DNA of 64,000 nucleotides from NCBI GenBank assembly GCA_965248915.1, contig OZ252216.1:2480001-2544000 (forward strand). Reading direction: 5' to 3'. This DNA comes from CBDFLA01 sp965248915 (GTDB taxonomy: Bacteria > Pseudomonadota > Alphaproteobacteria > M2410). Within the stretch, counting starts at the first letter, position 1, and the number at the start of each line of letters is the position of its first letter. Below the pieces are notes generated by a model. The model was not told where the DNA came from. It saw only the letters and a list, made by a program, of their open reading frames with translations, and made no database searches. The position numbers were made by a program, and so were the translations under genes. Below, one piece after another: positions 1-8,143 of the stretch.

Positions 1-216
1 GTCATATGACGACATCTGTGTTTCCATCCACATCCCCGGACGCACCCACCAAACGAGGGAGTTTTCTCGATCAACGGCCTCATGAACACTTAGAATGTCA
101 AAGAACGCCGACCCAGCACCTTCAAGTCCTGGATCTTTGCCAAATTGGACCGGCAATCGGTGCATATTGCGTTGCAGATCGCCAATTCTACGCTCGACCC
201 CGACCGTGTCCACCAT
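1..216 (-). CDS. Hypothetical protein, partial (runs off left edge)
   Basis: An open minus-strand frame starts at ATG 214-216 and continues to the window edge with no stop, giving 72 codons. A purine-rich GGGAGAGAG lies just before the ATG, which supports it as a true start. The visible residues are mixed and soluble in character, with a Trp-rich stretch WWVRPGMWME near the edge. I do not recognise the family. The overlapping plus-strand frame has no ribosome binding site and is judged a shadow. The gene diverges from the pilus operon, so the 845-bp gap to its right may serve both. Confidence 0.45.
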   Translation of the reverse strand, partial: MVDTVGVERRIGDLQRNMHRLPVQFGKDPGLEGAGSAFFDILSVHEAVDRENSLVWWVRPGMWMETQMSSYD

Positions 217-723
217 AGGCTCTCTCCCTATTTCCTCAGGTGTTACGGTGATCGAACGGTGGCTCCGGTAGCGAAGACTCTCCTTCGCATGATTGCGACC
301 AAGTAAGGCGAACAACCCAAGTGTTAGGGCTCTTTCCTCCAGACGAACTGAAGTAGCAATACATAGGACAGAGTGGAGCAACTCAAATCGGCGCGCTGGC
401 GCATTCCTTTCGTGCCACGATTGGGGAAACAGGCTCATATAAAAACAAAACCTCGGTAAATGGGGGACTGAAACCTCTTCTCTCAATTCGTAACACATCA
501 AGTATTTGGAAGCGGAATGTTTTAACGCCTCAGGATATCTCCTTATCTACAAACCGAAGACCTGCAATCTCGCAGCGCTATCAATTGGTTGAACGCTGTT
601 ACGATTCAAATCCTGCCAAGTCGCGTTGGAATTTGTCGCAAGCCTCGAAGGTTTTGATGACCGCAACCCAAGGCGGCGAGAATTACGATGCGCCTATACA
701 CGCGTTATCCGTAGTCACGAGAA

Positions 724-746
724 AACTGTCCGTATACGGGACAGTT
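724..746. promoter_or_regulatory. Perfect inverted repeat, operator-like
   Basis: Arms AACTGTCC and GGACAGTT (8 bp each, perfect) flank a 7-nt centre containing the palindrome GTATAC. The size and symmetry fit a dimeric repressor site such as those of TetR-type proteins. No regulator gene is adjacent. It lies between the left-edge gene and the pilin and could serve either. Confidence 0.5.
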
Positions 747-817
747 CGACTGCATAGGTGACAGCAAAACCTACGTGATGTGTCAAAAAGACCTCCGCAA
801 GATGGAAAGATAAAATT

Positions 818-863
818 TTAAATACATTGTAACCATCTGAAAACATTGTAAATTTCCGTTAAC
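818..863 (+). promoter_or_regulatory. Two CtrA-like boxes upstream of the pilin
   Basis: Positions 818-834 read TTAA-N7-GTAACC and run into TAACCAT, the classic CtrA half-site. Positions 848-863 read GTAA-N7-TTAAC. Each is one base from the CtrA consensus TTAA-N7-TTAAC. The 9-mer ACATTGTAA also repeats at 824 and 843. In Caulobacter the pilA promoter is activated by CtrA, so placement about 200 bp before the pilin start fits cell-cycle control of this operon. This is inferred from motif only. Confidence 0.5.
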
Positions 864-988
864 TCTCCTGCCAGACAGGGGATACTAGAAGCGCCAAAAT
901 CCAAATCCCCGAAAATTCGCTTTGCTAGTCTGCAATGGTCAAACTCCCATGTTCGGGGGCGTCCGTCGTGGACATGACAACAAAAACC

Positions 989-1022
989 GGATCACGAAAG
1001 CAATGTTCCGCTTTCATGATCC
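989..1022 (+). promoter_or_regulatory. Hairpin in the pilin 5' leader
   Basis: GGATCACGAAAGC (989-1001) and GCTTTCATGATCC (1010-1022) form 13-bp arms with one C/A mismatch around an 8-nt loop. It ends 39 nt before the pilin ATG, with no T-run, so it is more likely a leader structure that stabilises mRNA or controls translation than a terminator. Confidence 0.5.
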
Positions 1023-1061
1023 ATCTGGGTAAATGCTCTTTTGTACAAGGGAGAAATACAA

Positions 1062-1253
1062 ATGTTGAAACTCTACACAGCTACGAAGACTTTCTTCGCT
1101 GACCTCAAAGACGACAGCGAAGGCGCCACGATCATTGAATATTCGCTGCTCATCGGTCTGTTGGCGGTAGCAGTTGTTCTCACAGTCGGATTGGTTGGCA
1201 CATGGCTCGCCGCCCAATGGGTCGCATTGTGTGCTGCTCTTCCTCTTTGCTAA
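1062..1253 (+). CDS. Flp/Fap-type major pilin
   Basis: This is the structural subunit of the tad (tight adherence) type IVb pilus, 63 aa. The motif EGATIIEYSLLIGL (residues 20-33) contains the prepilin cleavage site after Gly21, the conserved Glu at mature position +5 and the start of the hydrophobic assembly helix. The start at ATG 1062 is chosen because GGGAGAA precedes it at proper spacing; an in-frame TTG at 1041 is less likely. The C-terminus ends with two cysteines (Cys57 and Cys63), unusual for Flp pilins. The processing enzyme is probably the CpaA homologue at the end of the operon. Confidence 0.92.
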   Translation: MLKLYTATKTFFADLKDDSEGATIIEYSLLIGLLAVAVVLTVGLVGTWLAAQWVALCAALPLC

Positions 1254-1318
1254 TCGCAGCAGGACACGACTCGCGGCGGCGACATTAGCTAGCCGCGCAT
1301 AACTATCCGGCGGACAAA

Positions 1319-1351
1319 ACACCAGGTGGCATGAATATTGCCTCTTGGTGT
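1319..1351 (+). promoter_or_regulatory. Hairpin between pilin and cpaB
   Basis: ACACCAGGTGGCA (1319-1331) pairs with TGCCTCTTGGTGT (1339-1351), with one G-T wobble and one mismatch, around a 7-nt loop. No T-run follows. Placed behind an abundant structural subunit and before assembly genes, it could protect the pilin mRNA 3' end or attenuate read-through. That role is inferred. Confidence 0.45.
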
Positions 1352-1387
1352 CCCGTCGGCCCCAAATGGGTCCCAAAGGAGGTCACC

Positions 1388-2407
1388 ATGCGTAATACCG
1401 CCACTCTCATGCTTCTTGCCGCCGTCCTAATTGGCGGACTGACGGTCTGGTTGGCTCGAGACTTCCTGGAGTCCCGACCGCAGCAAATTTTGACATCTTC
1501 AAACGACAGCGCCATCGAAGCAACCACTGTCGTCGTTGCCGCGCGCCCACTTGCTTTCGGAGACACGCTCTCTCACGAAGTTCTTAAAATCGTGAATTGG
1601 CCATCAGATAACGTGCCTGAAGGATCATTTACAGACATCAATGAAATTCTGGATGGCACGGAACGCCGGGTGTCATTGCGGGCCATGGAGCCAAATGAGC
1701 TTATTCTACGTAGTCGTGTCTCAGGCTTTGGCGGTCGCGCCACCCTGTCACAAGTTATCAATGAAGGTATGCGCGCCACCACCATTCGCGTCAACGATGT
1801 CAATGGCGTGGCAGGTTTTGTGCTTCCTGGCGATCATGTTGACATCATGTTGACGCGGCAGCGGGGAAAGAACAATCGCGAAGACATGATCACCGATGTA
1901 ATCATTCAAAACATTCGGGTGCTTGCCGTCGATCAGAGCGCCAATGAGAATGCCGAGGAACCAGTTGTCGTAAAGGCAACCACCGTAGAAGTGTCGCCTG
2001 AGCAAGCCCAAAAGCTTTCACTCGCCGCTTCGGTCGGTACTCTGACATTAGCACTGCGCAATATCACACTTGGCGAAGATGAACCCACGAAGCTCAAGAC
2101 TATTCGGGTGTCGGATTTGACGCCAGGCCTTCTTGAGAAGAAGCCAACCGCGAAGCCCACAACCAAAAGAAGGTCTACTGGGTCTTCTTCTTCCAGCGTT
2201 CGTGTTTACCGAGGCATGAAATCGAATACCAAGACGGTCAAAAAAGAAAAAGCGCCCATCTATCGTGCCCCGCAGCCGCTTCCGACCACCTCATCTGAGC
2301 CTTCAAGTACGGGATCGATGAGCCAGGAAGAAATGGACGACGCGTTGTCCACCAAGGCTGATGAAGCCGATGGCGAACCTATGACCATCGTCACAACAAG
2401 TAATTAG
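1388..2407 (+). CDS. cpaB: Flp pilus assembly protein CpaB (RcpC)
   Basis: Predicted periplasmic component of the tad secretion channel, 339 aa. It has an N-terminal membrane anchor (residues 5-24), a SAF-type domain around 45-115 and the CpaB/RcpC domain around 120-235 with the motif GFVLPGDHVDIMLT. The last 100 residues are a Lys/Ser/Thr-rich low-complexity tail. ATG 1388 is chosen because a near-perfect AAAGGAGGT lies 5 nt upstream; the frame remains open back to 1331. It is followed after 7 nt by the secretin, its expected partner. Confidence 0.92.
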   Translation: MRNTATLMLLAAVLIGGLTVWLARDFLESRPQQILTSSNDSAIEATTVVVAARPLAFGDTLSHEVLKIVNWPSDNVPEGSFTDINEILDGTERRVSLRAMEPNELILRSRVSGFGGRATLSQVINEGMRATTIRVNDVNGVAGFVLPGDHVDIMLTRQRGKNNREDMITDVIIQNIRVLAVDQSANENAEEPVVVKATTVEVSPEQAQKLSLAASVGTLTLALRNITLGEDEPTKLKTIRVSDLTPGLLEKKPTAKPTTKRRSTGSSSSSVRVYRGMKSNTKTVKKEKAPIYRAPQPLPTTSSEPSSTGSMSQEEMDDALSTKADEADGEPMTIVTTSN

Positions 2408-2414
2408 AGGGAAA

Positions 2415-3893
2415 ATGGCCATGCAAATACCTGCATTGAACCACAACACAGCTCCATCCGCCAACACGGCACGAGCAAAGTGGACGAGAGCCATCGCGGC
2501 TTTGGTGATTTCCACCGCCGTCGTTGCGATCCCCGCGACTTCGACCTGGGCTCAATCGTCCGGCGGTTTGGTCAGCGTTGACAGTGACGCAGAAAACTAC
2601 GCCGGGAACGTCACAGTTCCCATTAACAAATCTCGCATTCTTCGGGTCAGCCAACCGGTCAAAGAACTCATGGTTGGAAACTCCGAAATCGCTGACGTCA
2701 TGCCATTGACGGATCGCTCCGTCTATGTTCTTGGGAAACAACTCGGTTCAACAAGCCTATCGATCTACGGCGCCAACAAACAGTTGATCGCAGTTGTTGA
2801 TTTGAAAGTGTCTCACGACACAAGAGGTCTGAAGCGCGATCTCTATGAAATTATGCCCGAAGAAAAAATCGAAGTTCGCGCCGCAAACGACTCCATCGTT
2901 TTGTCCGGCAGTGTCACCAGCAGTCGTGAATCTGCTCGAGCAGCAGGCGTCGCAGAGAGATATGCTCCAGAGAAAGTCTCAAATTTCTTAGGCGTCAAAC
3001 AATCCGAACAAGTCATGCTGGCCGTTCGTTTCGCAGAAGTCAAAAGATCTGCGGCCAAGGAACTGGGCCTAAAGACGGATGTTTTGTGGAACAATGACGA
3101 TACCACATTGGATTTCGCCTCCGGCTTCCTAAATCCAGAGGCCTTTGCCTCACTCCTCGGCAACTTTGTCATTGGTCAATCCAGCGTCGACATCATGTTG
3201 GACGCTCTTGAGACCCGCGGTGTCATCACAACGCTGGCGGAACCAACCTTGGTTGCCATGTCCGGTGAAACCGCAAGTTTCTTGGCTGGTGGCGAGTTCC
3301 CGGTTCCGGTTGCACGAGATACTGACGATAGTGGAACGACCATCACTGTGGAATTCAAAGAATTTGGCGTCAGCTTAGCGTTTACGCCAACCGTCAATGG
3401 TGATTTCATCAATATGATGGTGGCTCCCGAAGTGAGCGCTTTAGACCCGCGCAATAAAGTCGAGTTCGGTGGTTTCTCGATCCCAGCCTTGACCACGCGA
3501 CGTGCTGAAACCACCGTTGAACTGCGCAACGGTCAAAGCTTTGCCATCGCTGGACTCCTGCAAAGCGAATTCGCTGATGGACTGTCTCAAGTGCCAGGTA
3601 TCGGCAACATCCCAATCATCGGATCCCTCTTTCGCTCAAGTGACTTCCAGCGCGATGAAACAGAATTGGTCATCATCATTACGCCTTACCTCGTTGCCCC
3701 TGTTGACGAAGATGAATTGGCCGCACCAACCGACTACTTCGTCCGCCCTCACGAGTTGGAGTTGTTCCTAGCTGGTGTTACCGAAACCAGTGGTGCTGAG
3801 CCTGGAACGCTAGGCCTGATGGCAGGAACACAAAACATGGCGTCAGTCGATCAAGGCGGCCTTGATGGCTCCCTCGGCTACATCGTCGAATAG
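2415..3893 (+). CDS. cpaC: Tad secretin CpaC (RcpA)
   Basis: Outer-membrane secretin of the Flp pilus, 492 aa. A signal peptide ends near residue 45 (TSTWAQS). The N-terminal domain carries KSRILRVSQPVKELMVGNSEIADV typical features of type II/III secretin N0-like regions (described here by residues 70-95), then a BON-like segment around 150-185, and the C-terminal secretin domain from about residue 195 to 425, with VPGIGNIPIIGSLFRS near its end. Two in-frame ATGs (2415 and 2421) are possible; both follow an AGAGGGA sequence. Confidence 0.93.
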   Translation: MAMQIPALNHNTAPSANTARAKWTRAIAALVISTAVVAIPATSTWAQSSGGLVSVDSDAENYAGNVTVPINKSRILRVSQPVKELMVGNSEIADVMPLTDRSVYVLGKQLGSTSLSIYGANKQLIAVVDLKVSHDTRGLKRDLYEIMPEEKIEVRAANDSIVLSGSVTSSRESARAAGVAERYAPEKVSNFLGVKQSEQVMLAVRFAEVKRSAAKELGLKTDVLWNNDDTTLDFASGFLNPEAFASLLGNFVIGQSSVDIMLDALETRGVITTLAEPTLVAMSGETASFLAGGEFPVPVARDTDDSGTTITVEFKEFGVSLAFTPTVNGDFINMMVAPEVSALDPRNKVEFGGFSIPALTTRRAETTVELRNGQSFAIAGLLQSEFADGLSQVPGIGNIPIIGSLFRSSDFQRDETELVIIITPYLVAPVDEDELAAPTDYFVRPHELELFLAGVTETSGAEPGTLGLMAGTQNMASVDQGGLDGSLGYIVE

Positions 3894-3910
3894 AGACTAA
3901 GGAGAATCTC

Positions 3911-4183
3911 ATGAAAACGACCAAACTGATCATCGCCGCGACAGCCATAACCTCACTGTCAGCCTGCATGAGCATGAACGAACCGCTCAACCGAACATTC
4001 GGAAAGGCAACGCAGCAGAACATGCAAGCGCAAATCATCGACCCAAACCCATCTGGTGAAGGTCCCATCACGACGGACGGTGAAAAGGGTGCCGGCGCCA
4101 TCGAAAGATATCGCACGGGTACTGTTATCAAGCCCAATGCGCCAGAAACCTCTGATGTGGGAGAGGATAACGGCAACAACTAA
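3911..4183 (+). CDS. Short CpaD-like pilus lipoprotein
   Basis: Lipoprotein of 90 aa. The signal peptide ends at a lipobox LSAC (Cys19). The segment FGKATQQNMQAQIIDP resembles the conserved C-terminal motif of CpaD family proteins, which normally have around 200 residues. Its place directly after the secretin is the cpaD slot, and AAGGAGA precedes the ATG. I infer a reduced CpaD that keeps only the lipid anchor and C-terminal motif. Whether it can act as a secretin pilotin is unknown. Confidence 0.7.
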   Translation: MKTTKLIIAATAITSLSACMSMNEPLNRTFGKATQQNMQAQIIDPNPSGEGPITTDGEKGAGAIERYRTGTVIKPNAPETSDVGEDNGNN

Positions 4184-4209
4184 GGAACTCGGGAAGAGGA
4201 TGCTATGCA

Positions 4210-5712
4210 ATGCAATGCAATTCGAATAGGACCGATACAAAAAGTCTGACAACCCGATTTGCTCGCGATGTGCGAGGAGCTGTCATTGTCTACGTGACAA
4301 TCATCATGTTAATCCTGTTTGGAATCGCTGCGTTCGCAATCGACTTCGCACGACTTTTTACGACGGCTTCCGAAGCAAAAGCCGCAGCGGATGCCGCGGC
4401 AATTGCCGCAGCTTCACAGCTCGTCGGGAGCAACAACTCCTTTGTTCGGGCGACAAATGCCGCGATCAACACCCCACTGGTAAGTAACCGGCAAAACTTC
4501 TCACAAACCGCCGCTGCAGACGGCTCAATCGTCATCGCCAACATTCGTTTTTTGGATGACCTTCCAGCCAATGATGCCAGTCCCATCACTGCAGCATTCG
4601 AAACCACAGATCCCACGCAAGCTCGATTTGTCGAAGTGACGACCGAGGTAGTTAGTCACACAAATATGTTCGCGTCTGTTCTAGCGATTTTTAATCCTGC
4701 AGGGACATACGCTTCTTCGACATTTACGACCGCTTCAGTCGCGGGGAACAATCCGGTGATCTGCAGAGTGACGCCAATGATGATTTGCAACCCAAATGAA
4801 ATCAACGGAGTAGGCGCCCCATTTGATACAGGCAATTGGGCCGGCAGACAGGTTGTTGCAAAAGATCACAAAGGAGGAGGCTCGTGGGCGCCAGGAAACT
4901 GGGGCTTTCTTGATGCAGCAGACTTTGGTAACGGAGCAAACGCCCTTGCAGAAAATCTCGCCACAACAGAGCCTCCAGAGGTTTGTTTCGGCGCAAGAGT
5001 AGATCTTCGTCCCGGAGCCGTGACAAGTGTCAGAACCGCTTTCAACGTGCGTTTTGACATGTACGATAATCCTCACTTCGGAGGCAATGCCAAAAATCAA
5101 TCGAAATATCGCCCAGCCCGCAATGTAACCAAGGGCAAGGTTCGGCAAGGCGGCGCGAGTTGCGGAAATCTAATTGACTCGACACCCATAACAGCCGCAA
5201 TGGGAATGCCGCGCGACACAACCTTCACTCAACCACCTGCAAACCAGGGTATTGATGAACCTCGGTTTGGAAATGGTCAATGGAACTGCGACAAGTATTG
5301 GAAAGCCAATCATGGCGGTGCTTCACTAGCTGGTTGTGAAGGTCCAGCAACAAACACTTGGACACGCTTTGACATCTATCGCCACGAGATAGATTCAGGT
5401 AAAATCCCAAGCTCAGGGAATACAGGTAGCGTCGAAGATGGAAACCCTCAATGTTATGGCGGATCGACGACGCCAAACGATTTGCCAGACCGCCGTGTCC
5501 TTTTTCTCGCCGTTATCAATTGTGTAGAACAAGGCATCAATGGCAATGAGAGCAATGTGCCAACGGTTGCCTTTATCCGGACATTTATGACCGAACCCGT
5601 AGCGGATCCCTCCGGTTCGGCTGGATCAGACGTGGTATTGGAGATCGTTGATGTCGTGCAGGCAGGTCAAGCCAACGGTGTCTTCCGCAACGTCATTCAG
5701 TTGTATAGGTGA
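4210..5712 (+). CDS. TadG-like pilus assembly protein
   Basis: Tad pilus biogenesis protein of 500 aa. After a short cytoplasmic head it has the pseudopilin-like membrane segment (residues 24-50: GAVIVYVTIIMLILFGIAAFAI), followed by SEAKAAADAAAIAAASQLVG, the signature of the TadE/G-like family. The long periplasmic part holds several cysteines and aromatic stretches. GGGAAGAGGA precedes the start; a competing ATG at 4205 in another frame ends within 15 codons. It is followed 4 nt later by a TadE-like gene. Confidence 0.88.
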   Translation: MQCNSNRTDTKSLTTRFARDVRGAVIVYVTIIMLILFGIAAFAIDFARLFTTASEAKAAADAAAIAAASQLVGSNNSFVRATNAAINTPLVSNRQNFSQTAAADGSIVIANIRFLDDLPANDASPITAAFETTDPTQARFVEVTTEVVSHTNMFASVLAIFNPAGTYASSTFTTASVAGNNPVICRVTPMMICNPNEINGVGAPFDTGNWAGRQVVAKDHKGGGSWAPGNWGFLDAADFGNGANALAENLATTEPPEVCFGARVDLRPGAVTSVRTAFNVRFDMYDNPHFGGNAKNQSKYRPARNVTKGKVRQGGASCGNLIDSTPITAAMGMPRDTTFTQPPANQGIDEPRFGNGQWNCDKYWKANHGGASLAGCEGPATNTWTRFDIYRHEIDSGKIPSSGNTGSVEDGNPQCYGGSTTPNDLPDRRVLFLAVINCVEQGINGNESNVPTVAFIRTFMTEPVADPSGSAGSDVVLEIVDVVQAGQANGVFRNVIQLYR

Positions 5713-5716
5713 TAAA

Positions 5717-6229
5717 GTGACCGACGTGCGTCAGGTAATCAAACGACTACTGGTTGATTGCAGAGGTGCTTCACTTGTGGAGTTCACTCTAGTCCTACCC
5801 GTAATTTTGTCGTTGACCTTTGGAGTCGTAGAATTCAGTCGCATCATTCATCACTATCACATTGTCCAAAAGTCTGTACGCGATTCGGCGCGATATCTTG
5901 CTCGTGTACCTGTCGACCCACAAGTGACCTGCCCTCCTACGTCAGCAGCTTGGGTTATCGCGACCACTAGAGCTCAGAACCTTGCCTTAACGGGAACGAT
6001 TGACGGAGTGGGTCAAAACCTCCTGGCCTATTGGACAAACCCAGCGACCGTCTCAATATCAATTGTCTGCCTCAACAATGCGGGCGGTGCGTATGCCGGA
6101 CAAGCTTTCATTCCATCCGTAACCGTGACAGCGGCCGTCCCATATCAGGACGTCGGCTTTCTTGCCTTCTTCGGATTTAACGCGCCAACACTCACCGCAT
6201 CAAATGAACAAGTGATGATCGGAGGATAG
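5717..6229 (+). CDS. TadE-like minor pseudopilin
   Basis: Membrane-anchored minor pseudopilin of 170 aa. The motif CRGASLVEFTLVLPVILSL is the TadE signature, with Glu at the expected position of the prepilin-like helix. The frame opens upstream at 5648 inside tadG, but GTG 5717 is chosen because AGGTGA lies just before it and it begins 4 nt after the tadG stop. The periplasmic part has two cysteines that could pair. Confidence 0.83.
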   Translation: MTDVRQVIKRLLVDCRGASLVEFTLVLPVILSLTFGVVEFSRIIHHYHIVQKSVRDSARYLARVPVDPQVTCPPTSAAWVIATTRAQNLALTGTIDGVGQNLLAYWTNPATVSISIVCLNNAGGAYAGQAFIPSVTVTAAVPYQDVGFLAFFGFNAPTLTASNEQVMIGG

Positions 6230-6233
6230 AACA

Positions 6234-6827
6234 ATGGCCCATTGTCGGACGTTCTCGCGCAATGAAAGTGGCGCAACGATCGTCGAATTCACATTGATAT
6301 TTCCAATTTTGTTGCTGCTGACATTCACGATTATCGATCTCGGCCTCATGTTCTGGCAATGGAACAGTGCCGAAAGGGCGACACAGATCGGGGTGCGGAC
6401 CGCCGTGACCAATGGCTCCGTCTTTACCGCTTGGGACAGTTCCTGCGGACAAGTCCAGCTCCAAGGAGCAACGGCAGGCACTTTCTGCTCAGCTGTTCCA
6501 GGATCGGACAGCTGGAGCGTCTCTTGTGTTGGCACAAACCTTGCTGCTCCAGGATGTGACAGCGCCGCTTTTGCTGTGGTGGTTGCCCAGATGCAAACTG
6601 TGTTTCCCAACATAGCGACGGTCAATGTCATCGTCGAATACAGCGGTGCTGGACTTGGATTTGTCGGTCGAGCAACTCCGGTACCCGTCGTATCGGTCAG
6701 TCTGCAAAATATGCAGTACGACCTCGTGTTTCTCGATGCATTATTGGGCTGGTTCAACACAGTGGCAATACCAGCGTCTCGGGCGACGTTGACAGGAGAA
6801 GACTTGAACACGGCAGGTGCGGGATAG
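6234..6827 (+). CDS. TadE/TadF-like minor pseudopilin
   Basis: Second pseudopilin-like protein, 197 aa. It has NESGATIVEFTLIFPILLLL (residues 10-29), the TadE-type cleavage and assembly motif, then a Cys-containing periplasmic domain. Its ribosome site GGAGG lies within the end of the preceding gene, so the two are probably translationally linked. TadE, TadF and TadG normally occur together in tad loci, which this arrangement repeats. Confidence 0.83.
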   Translation: MAHCRTFSRNESGATIVEFTLIFPILLLLTFTIIDLGLMFWQWNSAERATQIGVRTAVTNGSVFTAWDSSCGQVQLQGATAGTFCSAVPGSDSWSVSCVGTNLAAPGCDSAAFAVVVAQMQTVFPNIATVNVIVEYSGAGLGFVGRATPVPVVSVSLQNMQYDLVFLDALLGWFNTVAIPASRATLTGEDLNTAGAG

Positions 6828-6853
6828 CCGTCTGAAACAAAATTGAGGAAATC

Positions 6854-8083
6854 ATGGCCGACCAGTTCAACTTCATCGCGATCGCAGGGTCTGAGACCGT
6901 GGCTCATGACATTGAGCAAGCGGTGACCTCTATCAGCCGGATCACCAGTGAAATTCGCACCAAATACAATGGAACGCCGATGGCCGAAGTTCTATCTGGC
7001 GCCAACGCAGACGTCCTTCTCATCGACCTCGACTTGAGCAGGTCAGACGCACAATCGGACTTAGAACGCGTCATGCAATCACGCTCGCCATCAAGTGTTA
7101 CGTTGGTAACGTCATCTGCAGACCTTTCGCTTAAAGAAATTCGTCAACTCCTGAGACTGGGTATTGATGACTTCATTCCTCAACCTCTGTCCAGTCAGGA
7201 AGTAACAGGTTCAATTGTTGACGCCATCAACAAGATCCAAAAGCAAAGTCGTTCTGGTGATGTTGAAGGTCACACCATCACGTTCCTGCGCTCCTGTGGC
7301 GGTGTCGGAGCCACGACACTGGCCGTTCAAATGGCCGCAGAACTTCAATCCAAACTGAGCAACGGACCTGAGCACAAATCAATCGGTCTTCTCGACTTTG
7401 ACTTGCAGAGTGGAAACCTCGCATTGTCACTGGATCTCGCCCCGACCGCCACACTGGCCGATGTTGTCGAGGCGGGTGATCGCCTGGACCCCTCCTATCT
7501 TGAATCGACCATGGCCACGCACAAGTCGGGCCTTAAAGTTCTATCCAATCCAGAGGCTCTGGTGCCACTCGACGCACTAACGCCGAACTCCGCCGCAAAC
7601 ATCGTGGAGACAACCAAATCGACATTTGACTACACATTGGTTGACATGCCCCACGCTTGGACCAACTGGACCCAATCCGTTCTTGAGCACACCGATCTCC
7701 TCGTCCTTGTGACGGAGGTTAACGTGGTGTCAGTCCAGAGAACGCACCGGATTTTGGATGCACTCAGACGGTTTGAGCTCGAAGATCTACCCAAACTGAT
7801 CGTTGCCAGCAAATTTGAATCCAACATGACAAACAAGCAGCGCTTGAGTGAAGCAGAAGATGCGCTTGCTCTGGAGTTCGACGGCACCATCAGGCTCGAC
7901 ACAAAAACTACGGATGAGGCGAGAAATCGCGGCGTCTTCCTGAGCGATGTGTCAGACCGCAGTCCGGTGATCAAGGACATGTCCGCAATTGTCGACAAAG
8001 CGTTGTCAATTGTAGCGCCGAGCACATCCGAATTTGCCGAATTGAAGCCTGAGCCTCTTTTGAGCCGCTTTCGGTTGAAATAG
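6854..8083 (+). CDS. cpaE: Pilus assembly ATPase-like protein CpaE (TadZ)
   Basis: ParA/MinD-related protein that localises the tad machine to a cell pole, 409 aa. Residues 1-130 form a receiver-like domain. From about residue 137 comes the MinD-like fold, with FLRSCGGVGATTLAVQMA as its deviant Walker A; both lysines of the canonical KGGxGKT are replaced, as is common in CpaE. DFDLQSGNLALSLDL and the DMP motif near residue 260 follow. GAGGAAA precedes the ATG. Confidence 0.92.
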   Translation: MADQFNFIAIAGSETVAHDIEQAVTSISRITSEIRTKYNGTPMAEVLSGANADVLLIDLDLSRSDAQSDLERVMQSRSPSSVTLVTSSADLSLKEIRQLLRLGIDDFIPQPLSSQEVTGSIVDAINKIQKQSRSGDVEGHTITFLRSCGGVGATTLAVQMAAELQSKLSNGPEHKSIGLLDFDLQSGNLALSLDLAPTATLADVVEAGDRLDPSYLESTMATHKSGLKVLSNPEALVPLDALTPNSAANIVETTKSTFDYTLVDMPHAWTNWTQSVLEHTDLLVLVTEVNVVSVQRTHRILDALRRFELEDLPKLIVASKFESNMTNKQRLSEAEDALALEFDGTIRLDTKTTDEARNRGVFLSDVSDRSPVIKDMSAIVDKALSIVAPSTSEFAELKPEPLLSRFRLK

Positions 8084-8090
8084 CAAGAGA

Positions 8091-8110
8091 GTTGACGATA
8101 GAGCGTCAAC
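8091..8110 (+). promoter_or_regulatory. Hairpin between cpaE and cpaF
   Basis: GTTGACG (8091-8097) and CGTCAAC (8104-8110) form a perfect 7-bp stem with a 6-nt loop in the 60-nt gap before cpaF. No T-run follows. It may set mRNA decay or relative expression within the operon. Confidence 0.4.
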
Positions 8111-8143
8111 GAGACGTGAGAACCAATAGGTGAGGATCGAAAA

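Larger units (their letters stand above)
217..1061. other. 845-bp gene-free leader of the pilus operon
   Basis: No frame here has a convincing start and codon use. The stretch holds the palindrome at 724-746, the CtrA-like boxes at 818-863 and the hairpin at 989-1022. Positions 811-860 are AT-rich compared with the neighbouring coding DNA. The rest, roughly 240-700, shows nothing I can assign. Confidence 0.6.

Noticed and set aside
6..218. Plus-strand 70-aa frame at the left edge
   Set aside because: No ribosome site, and it overlaps the better-supported minus-strand frame in antisense.
989..1022. Transcription terminator before the pilin
   Set aside because: No T-run follows the stem, and it lies 39 nt ahead of a strongly marked start.
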